Positions 54,001 to 63,000 of a stretch of DNA of 64,000 bases are shown here, in pieces (the stretch's first letter is position 1; each line of letters begins with the position of its first letter). The DNA comes from Vreelandella sp042466685 (GTDB lineage Bacteria; Pseudomonadota; Gammaproteobacteria; Pseudomonadales; Halomonadaceae). The notes under the pieces are model-generated. The model made no database searches. It saw only the letters and a list, made by a program, of their open reading frames with translations, and had not been told where the DNA came from. The DNA lies in NCBI RefSeq assembly GCF_042466685.1, contig NZ_CP170448.1, positions 992,001-1,056,000 of the forward strand, read 5' to 3'. Made by a program: the position numbers and the translations under genes.

Positions 54001-57000
54001 CGGCCGTGGCAGGAAACGACTGTGCTGTCTCTTTTGGAACGGGTGGGTTGTGAATCGTCGAACAAATTGGCGGTGAGTGATGATGCGAACCGCTTGACCC
54101 ATGCCGAACTAGACTCCCCGGCCCAGCGTCTGGCACAGGCAATGGTCGCCCAGGGGGTCGGCCCCGAAGAGCGCATTGCCATCCACGCCGAGCGCTCGTG
54201 CGAATACGTACTCGGTATCCTCGCTGTACTCAAAGCGGGGGGAGCCTTCGTACCGCTGGATCCGCAACTGCCAACGGAGCGTTTGGCCTATCAACTGGCC
54301 GATAGTGCCGCTCGCTTAATGCTGAGTAGTACGGCTTGCGACTGGAGCGGTGACGTTCCGGTAATGGCGCTGGCGTTTGCCGACGATTCTCCGGCGTCAG
54401 TAGAGCACGAACTACCCGTCATCCACCCCCACCAAACGGCCTATGTGATCTATACCTCTGGCTCTACGGGCAAGCCCAAGGGAGTGGCGGTGAGTCACGC
54501 TGCTCTAGCCAATTACGTGCAGGGGGTACTAGAGGCGCTGGCGCTACCAGAGGATGCCCGCAATATGGCGATGGTGTCGACGGTGGCGGCGGATCTGGGG
54601 CATACGGTACTGTTTGGTGCCTTGTGCACGGGGCGCACTTTGCACCTCATTTCCCCCGAGTGCGCCTTCGACCCGGATGCCTTTGCGGCTTATATGCGTG
54701 AACAGCAGGTGGATGTGCTCAAGATAGTGCCTAGCCACATACGTGCGCTGTTGAATGCTGCAACCCCGGCGGATGTACTTCCGAGCGAACGCCTGATCCT
54801 GGGCGGCGAAGCGACCGACTGGGCGCTACTGGAGCGTATAGCCGAACTCAAGCCAACCTGCCAGGTGCTTAATCACTACGGCCCTACGGAAACCACGGTC
54901 GGTATTCTCACCCAGCAAGCCGACATAGCCGATCGAGCTGCCAGCACACTGCCGATCGGCACGCCGCTGGCCAATGCTCGGGCCTATGTGCTCGACCCCT
55001 GGCTTAATCCGGTGCCGAAAGGCGTTGCTGGGGAGCTCTACTTGGGTGGCCCTGGGCTGGCGCAAGGCTATCTACAGCGCCTTGGGCAAACGGCGGAACG
55101 TTTCGTCGCCAGCCCCTTCCATGCGGGGGAACGGCTCTATCGCAGCGGTGACCGTGTGCGCCAACTGGCCGACGGTAGCCTGGAGTTCCTTGGCCGTATG
55201 GATGACCAGGTCAAGATTCGCGGCTATCGGGTGGAACCGAGCGAAATAGCTGCCCTGTTGCGCGAACAGCCGGGTATTGCAGAAGCTGAAGTAATTGCAC
55301 GGGAAAACGAAGAAGGCCGCTCGCAACTGTACGCTTATGTGGTGATGACCGCCGGGAGCAACGTTGATGATGCCGCGTTACTCACGCAGCTTGGCGAGCG
55401 CGTGCCGGACTATATGGTACCCAGCGCCATGGTACGGTTGGAGGCTCTACCGCTCACCGCCAATGGCAAGCTGGATCGCAAGGCGCTGCCTGAGCCGGTG
55501 CAAACCGGCGGTGGTAAAGCCTTTGAAGCTCCCCAGGGAGAAGCAGAGGAGGCGTTGGCAGCGGTCTGGGCCGATGTAATCGGCTGTGAGCAGGTGGGTC
55601 GTAATGACAACTTCTTCGAACTGGGTGGCGACTCCATCCTCAGCCTGCAGATCGTCGCGCGCTCGCGTAAGCGTGGCTACAAGGTAACGCCCAAGCAGTT
55701 GATGGAAGGGCAGACCGTTGCCGCCGTGGCAGCGATGGCCACGCCCTTGGCGGCTGCCGTACCTAAACAAGCGGTTGCGCCCGATAAGGTGGCCCCCTTC
55801 GCACTGCTGCCGGTACAGCGCTGGTTCTTCGAGCAGAACTTCGCCGAGCCACACCATTGGAATCAGTCGTTGATGCTGGAAGCGGCCAGTGATGTAGATG
55901 CCGCGCTGCTACGGCGTGCCATTGAGGCAGTGGTCGATCACCATGGTGCCTTGCGGCTGCGCTTTGAGCGCGTTGGCGACAGCTGGCAACAAGCCTATAG
56001 CAAGCTAGCCGATGACCTCTTCGAGCACCTCGACTTGAGCGATCATGCGGATCCAACGCAGGCCATCACCCAGGCCGCCGATGCAGCGCAGCGCAGCCTA
56101 AGCCTGGTGCGGCCGTTCCGTGCCATCTGGATGGAGCTGGGAGGCGAGCGCGGCGGGCGACTGCTGCTAGTGGCTCACCATCTGGTGGTAGACGGCGTCT
56201 CGTGGCGCGTGATTCTCGACGACCTGCAAACGGCCTACACGCAGTTAAGTGCAGCAAAGGCGCTCGATCTGCCACCAGCCACCACCTCGCTTGATGAGTG
56301 GGCGCGCGCCCTGGCCGACTACGCCACATCGGAGGCGTTGGCTGAGCAACGCTCCTATTGGGAAGGTCTTGTCAAAGAGCCGGAGCCTAGCCTACCGGCA
56401 CAGAATCTCCAGGGCAGCAACACCGTTGCCGATACCGCATCACTTGCCGGCAGCTTGTCTACTGAGGCAACCACGCAACTGCTGGGGCCGGTGCATAAGG
56501 CCTACCGTACCCAGGTGGATGACCTGCTCCTCACTGCGCTGTCGAGCGCCCTGTGCCAATGGGCGGAGCGAGACAGCGTAATGATCGAGCTGGAAGGCCA
56601 TGGCCGCGAAGACTTGTTCGATAATCTCGATTTCAGTCGCAGCGTGGGTTGGTTCACCTCGCTCTATCCGGTTCGTCTGACGCCGGGTAATGCGGAACCG
56701 GGCTCGAGCCTAAAAGCGATCAAGAACCAGCTTCGCCAAGTGCCCGACAAGGGACTCGGCTACGGCGTGCTGCGCTATTTGAAAGAGGAACCCGCGCTGA
56801 TGGGCGGAGCCTACCCCCAGGTCACTTTCAATTATCTAGGCCAGTTTGACCGCTCCCTGCAGGACGATTCGGCCTGGCGGCTCGCCAAAGAGAGCGCCGG
56901 GCAGCCCCGCGCTGCGCAAAGTGAGCGCCGGACTTGGATTGAGGTGGTGGCCTGGGTTCAGGAGGGCCAACTGCAGTTTGGCTGGCATTACAGTCGTGAG

Positions 57001-60000
57001 ATTCACAGCGAGGCATCGATACATGCCTTGCAAGCAAGCTTCCAAGCGCAACTAGAGGCATTGATCAAGCATTGTGATAGCGGTGTTCGTGGTGCTACGC
57101 CATCGGACTTCCCGCTGGCGAGGCTGAGTCAGGCGCAGTTGGACGATTTGCGGTTGGACGTCGCCAATGTTGAAGACATCTATCCACTGGCGCCTATGCA
57201 ACAAGGTCTGCTATTGCATACCTTGCTCAATCCAGGCTCTGGTATGTACATGATGCAGGATCGCTACCGGTTTGCTTCGCCGATTGATGTCAATGCTTTC
57301 GAGAAAGCCTGGCAGCGAGTCGTCGAACGGTATGAGGTGCTACGTACAGGGTTTGTTTGGCGTACCGAAGAGATGCAGTTGCAGGTGGTGTATCGGCAAG
57401 TTCCCTCCCCGGTGGAGTATCTCGATTGGCGCGATATCGATGAGCCTGAAGCGGAGCGTCGTTTGGCGGCTCTGTTGCGCAAGGAGCTTGACGATGGTTT
57501 TGATCTGGAACAGCCACCGTTGCTCAAAGTGCGTCTTATCCAACTCGCGGATAGCCTTTTTTACGTCGTACAGAGTTTCCACCATATTCTGATGGATGCC
57601 TGGTGTCGCTCTCTGCTGCTAACCGATTTTTTCCACTACTACGATGTTTATCTTCTAGGTGCGAGTCACGAACTGGCGCTGCCAAGGCCGTATAGTGATT
57701 TTATCGATTGGTTGCAGCAGCAGGATGCCAATGTGCTGCGCGACTATTGGCAACATGAGCTTGAAGGTTTCGATGAGGTAACGCCAATTCCCTTTCTTCA
57801 GTCACACGGTTCGCTCGACAGTGTGGCTACCGTGGCTGATGCTTTCTCCTCACTTTCCTTTGACGAAAGTGCAGAATTGCAGAATGTCGCCCGTCAGCAT
57901 CAATTGACCGTCAATACGATCGTACAAGGGGCGTGGGCACTCCTACTAGGTCGACTTTCCCAATCAAATGATGTCCTGTTTGGCGTAACCGTGGCTGGCC
58001 GCCCCCTTGAGATGGAAGGGATACAGGAGACTGTAGGCTTATTTATAAATACAGTTCCGCTACGTGTAACATTACCTTTGCCACAGATGTCGATACTCGA
58101 TTGGCTGCAGGCGTTACTGGCAAAAAACCTGGAGATGCGTCAATACGAACACTTGCCACTGGTAGACATCCAAGCGCTGGGTACAGTGGCCCGTGGGCGC
58201 AGTTTATTTGACAGTCTTTTTGTTTTTGAGAACGCGCCGATAGATGCCAGCTTGACGGGGAAAGGGCAAGACTTCCAGGTGGCAATCAAAGGCAACCGAA
58301 CGCATACCAACTACCCTTTGACTGTCGTGGTCATGCCAGGCGATAAGTTAACGCTGCAGCTCTCCTACGATGCGCGCAAATTCGAAGGTGCCGACGTTGA
58401 GTGCTTGCTCTCGGGATTCCGCCAAGTGCTTTTGCAAATTATCGACAGGCCTGACGCTCCCTATCATGAATTGGAAGCGATGCCAGCAGGCGAGGTGGCA
58501 GCACAATTGTCGCAGAGCAGTGGGCAGTCAGTTGCTTATCCCTTTGAGCGAGGCTATATCGACTTGTTCCGCGAGCAAGTACGACAGCATCCACGCCAAG
58601 TTGCCGTTCGCCACCAGGGGGAACCACTCACTTATGAACAGCTAGAAGTTATCTCCAATCGCATTGCCCAGGCGCTGCGGCAAGCAGGGGTGAAACCGGA
58701 TGATGTCGTAGCCCTGCATGCCGAACGCGGCTTGGCGTTACCGAGCATGATTCTGGGTACATTTAAGGCTGGCGGTGCTTATCTAGCGCTGGATACCCGG
58801 CTTCCTGATCAGCGTATCGCCGATATGCTGGCGTCCAGCCGGGCATCGGTTCTGGTTGTCACCACTGAGCAGACACCGCATCTCAAAGGTGTGCTTGCAT
58901 CCATGCCTAACCCGCCGCAGATGTTTGTGTTCGAAGATCTCGTCGTGGCGGAAGGGCTAGAGGGGGATATCACCGTACCGGTGCACCCTGATCAGGCCGC
59001 CTATGTCATCTATACCTCCGGTTCCACCGGTGAACCCAAGGGTGTAGTCGTTAGCCATCGTGGCATGCTCAATAACCAGTTGAGCAAGGTTCCCTACCTG
59101 GGTCTGTCGGCCAGCGATGTTATTGCCCAGACCGCAGCGCTGAGTTTCGATATCTCCGTCTGGCAAACGCTGGCGGGGCTGTTGTGTGGTGCTTGCATCG
59201 AGATCGTGCCTGATGAGATTGCACGCGACCCCAGTGCGTTGCTTTCTTATGTGCGCGACAACGGTATTACGGTGCTGCAAAGCGTTCCCGCCCTGATCCA
59301 GGGAATGCTGAACACTGCCCCAGTCGATCTGCCAGCACTGCGCTGGCTGCTACCCACAGGCGAAGCCTCCACCTCCGAGTTAGTGCGCCAATGGTTTGCA
59401 CGCTATCCGGGGATTCCGTTGGTCAATGCCTATGGCCCTGCTGAATGCGCCGATGACGTATCCCTGCACTTGTTGCGTAGCGACGATGACGAGCACGTAG
59501 CCGTGGTGCCAATCGGCAAACCGACCGATAACACCCAGCTACTCGTTCTCGACAACCAGCTGAACCCACTACCAATGGGTGTGTGTGGGGAGCTTTATGT
59601 CGCCGGTGTCGGGGTTGGGCGGGGTTACCTGAGCCAGCCGAAACTGACGGCGGAGCGCTTCGTGCCCAATCCGTATGCCGAAGTGCCTGGAGAACGGCTC
59701 TATCGGACGGGGGATCTGGCCCGCTATCGCACCGATGGCGTGATTGAATACATCGGACGCACCGATCAGCAGGTCAAGATACGGGGCCAGCGCATCGAGC
59801 TGGGTGAGATAGAGTCCCGACTGGTGGAGTGTGACGTTATACGAGAAGCAGTGGTGGTGACCCAGCAAGGGCCGGGTGGGGCACGGTTAGTGGCTTATAC
59901 CGTCGCTCAGCCACATGAATCGATCGATACGGCAGAGCTACGCGAACGTCTGGGGCAAGTATTGCCCGACTATATGGTGCCAAGTGTAGTGGTGATGCTT

Positions 60001-63000
60001 GATGCCTTGCCACTAACGCCCAACGGCAAGGTGGATCGTAAGGCATTGCCCGAGCCCGACTTCGCCAGCAGCTCGCAATACGAGCCGCCCCAAGGTGAGA
60101 CTGAAGAGACGCTAGCAGCGATTTGGAGCGAGGTGCTGGGCGTCGAGCGGGTAGGGCGCCACGACAACTTCTTCGAGTTAGGGGGGCATTCGCTGTTGGC
60201 ACTGAATGTGCTTGAACGTATGCGAGCTCAAGGTCTGGCATCTCAAGTACGAACGCTGTTCCAGTCGCCCGAATTGGCGGCCTTCGCCAAGGCACTGTCC
60301 CTAGAGCCTGATAGGAAAAAGCTGGTTGTGCCGCCCAATAGGATTCCAGAGTATTGTCAGTCGATCCAGCCGGATATGCTGCCACTGATTGATTTGGATA
60401 TAGATGAAATCAGTCGCATAGAAGATGCAGTGCCAGGCGGAGCGAAAAATATTCAGGATATCTACCCACTGGCGCCCTTGCAGGAGGGCATCCTGTTCCA
60501 TCATCGGTTGCAGGAAGAGGGTGATACTTATGTACTCCCTTGCCTACTTGGTTTTGATAATCAGGAACGGCTTGCGCAGTTTGTTGCTGGTTTCAATCAA
60601 CTGATTGCTCGTCACGATATTTTGCGCACTGCAGTGCTCTGGGAAGGGCTTCATGAACCAGTACAAGTGGTGTATCGGCACGCCTCACTAGAGGTGGAGT
60701 GGCTGGAACTGGAAGAAACCGGTGTTTTGTGCAGCGTTTCCGAACGACTAAACGCCTATGTTGATCCTAAACATTATCGCATTGAAGTACGCCAAGCCCC
60801 GATGGTGCGAGCAATTGCGGCACAAGACGCTGAGCAAGGGCGCTGGTTGTTGCAATTGCCTAGCCACCACCTAGTGTTGGATCACACCACACTCGATCTG
60901 CTGGTGGACGAGATTGCTCTCATCCAGCAAGGACGAGAAGACGAGTTGCCCCAACCGCTTCCATTCCGTAATTTCGTGGCGCAGGCAAGGTTGGGTGTAA
61001 GTCAGATAGAGCATGAAGCCTTCTTTAGAGAGAAGTTGGGCGATGTTGAGGAGCCTACTGCTCCGTTCGGAATGCTGGACGTCCGTGGCGATGGCAGCGA
61101 CATAGAGGAAGTGCGCTTGCCGCTGGAGGCGGAATTGGCGCAAAAAGTGCGACAGCAGGCGCAGCGCCATGGTGTTAGCGCGGCCAGCCTTTTTCACCTT
61201 GCTTGGGCACAAGTGCTGAGTAAGACGACAGGGCGGGACGACGTGGTATTCGGTACCTTGCTATTTGGCCGCATGCAAGGTGTTGAGGGCGCCGACAGGG
61301 CTCTAGGAATGTTCATTAATACGTTACCTATCCGTATCAGGCTAGGTACGAACAGTGTGGCAGACTGCTTACGTCAGACTCATAGCGAGCTGGCTGAATT
61401 GCTGCACCATGAGCATGCCAGCCTTGGACTAGCTCAGCGATGTAGCGGAGTGACTGGAGGAGCCCCACTGTTTTCAACCTTGCTGAACTATCGTTACAGT
61501 GCTCCGAAAAGGGAAGAGGCAACTAGCCGGGCGTGGAACGGTATGGAGGCATTGGGCAATCGAGGTCGTACTAACTACCCCATTGTGATGTCAGTCGATG
61601 ATTTTGGCGAAGGCTTCCAATTGGTGGGGCAGGCCATTCGCTCGCTCAGTGCTAAGCGGTTGTGTGGCTACCTGAATATGGCCATTGCTGGCATTGTGGA
61701 GAGCTTACAAACGGCACCGCAGTATGCTGTGAATAACATCACTCTGCTAGGGGCAGACGAGCAGTATTTGTTAAGCGAGTGGGGAGAGAATGCTGATCAG
61801 TACTCAGATGCTCTATCTATCCCTCAACTGATCGAACGTCAAGCTATGAAGACGCCAGAGGCTACAGCGTTAGTATTTAAAGATCAGTCACTCAGCTACT
61901 CCAATCTTAATGCTCGCGCAAACCGCTTGGCACACTATCTAATTGGTCTAGGCGTAAAACCTGAAACCCGTGTCGGTATCGCCATGGAGCGTTCTGTCGA
62001 AATGGTGGTGGGGCTGCTGGGGATTCTTAAGGCTGGCGGCGCCTATGTACCGCTGGATCCGGATTACCCGATCGAGCGGTTGGCTTATATTGCCGAAGAC
62101 AGTGGCATCGAACTACTGCTTACCCAACAGCATCTGCGCGATACGTTGCCGATAGCCAATGGCGCTAGCATCATCGATCTGGATCGGCTGGATGTTACGC
62201 ACCATGACTCGACAAACACGGCAGTGGTGCTGCACGGTGAACACCTCGCTTATGTCATTTATACCTCAGGCTCTACTGGGAAGCCTAAAGGCGCGGCTAT
62301 CCGCCATGATGCCTTAACCAATTGTATGGTCTGGATGCAGCAAACCTACCAGCTCAACGATAAGGATGCCGTACTGCACAAGGCCCCCTTCGGTTTTGAT
62401 GTGTCGGTATGGGAGATTTTCTGGCCGCTGAGTATGGGAGCACGTCTAGTGGTCGCCCAACCGGGTGATCATCGCGATCCTGAGCGCATCATTGAGCTGA
62501 TCCAGCAGCATAGGGTCACCACGCTCAATTTTGTGCCTTCAATGTTGAAGGCCTTCCTGGCCTATCCTGATGTTAAGGCCAAAACTCGCCTCAAGCATAT
62601 TATGTGCGGTGGTGAGGCCGTTCCAGCGGCGCTGCAGCAAGATGTGGCTGAGTGCCTTGATGGCGCCAACCTGCATGACCTGTATGGCCCAACCGAAACC
62701 ACGATTCATGTCACGCACTGGTGGTGCCGTGATGACTCTCAACGCCAGATACCTATTGGGCGGCCCATTAGCGGTACCCGCACCTATGTATTAGATGGCG
62801 AACTCAATCTAGTGCCGCAGGGGGTAGCGGGTGAGCTTTACCTGGGCGGGGTAAGTCTGGCTCGTGGGTATCTAAACCGGAGTGATTTAACCGCAGATCG
62901 TTTTGTTGCCGATCCGTTTACAGCGGGAGAACGTCTCTACCGTACCGGTGACTTGGTTCGCTGGCGGGAAGATGGTCAGCTCGAGTACTTGGGGCGTCTT

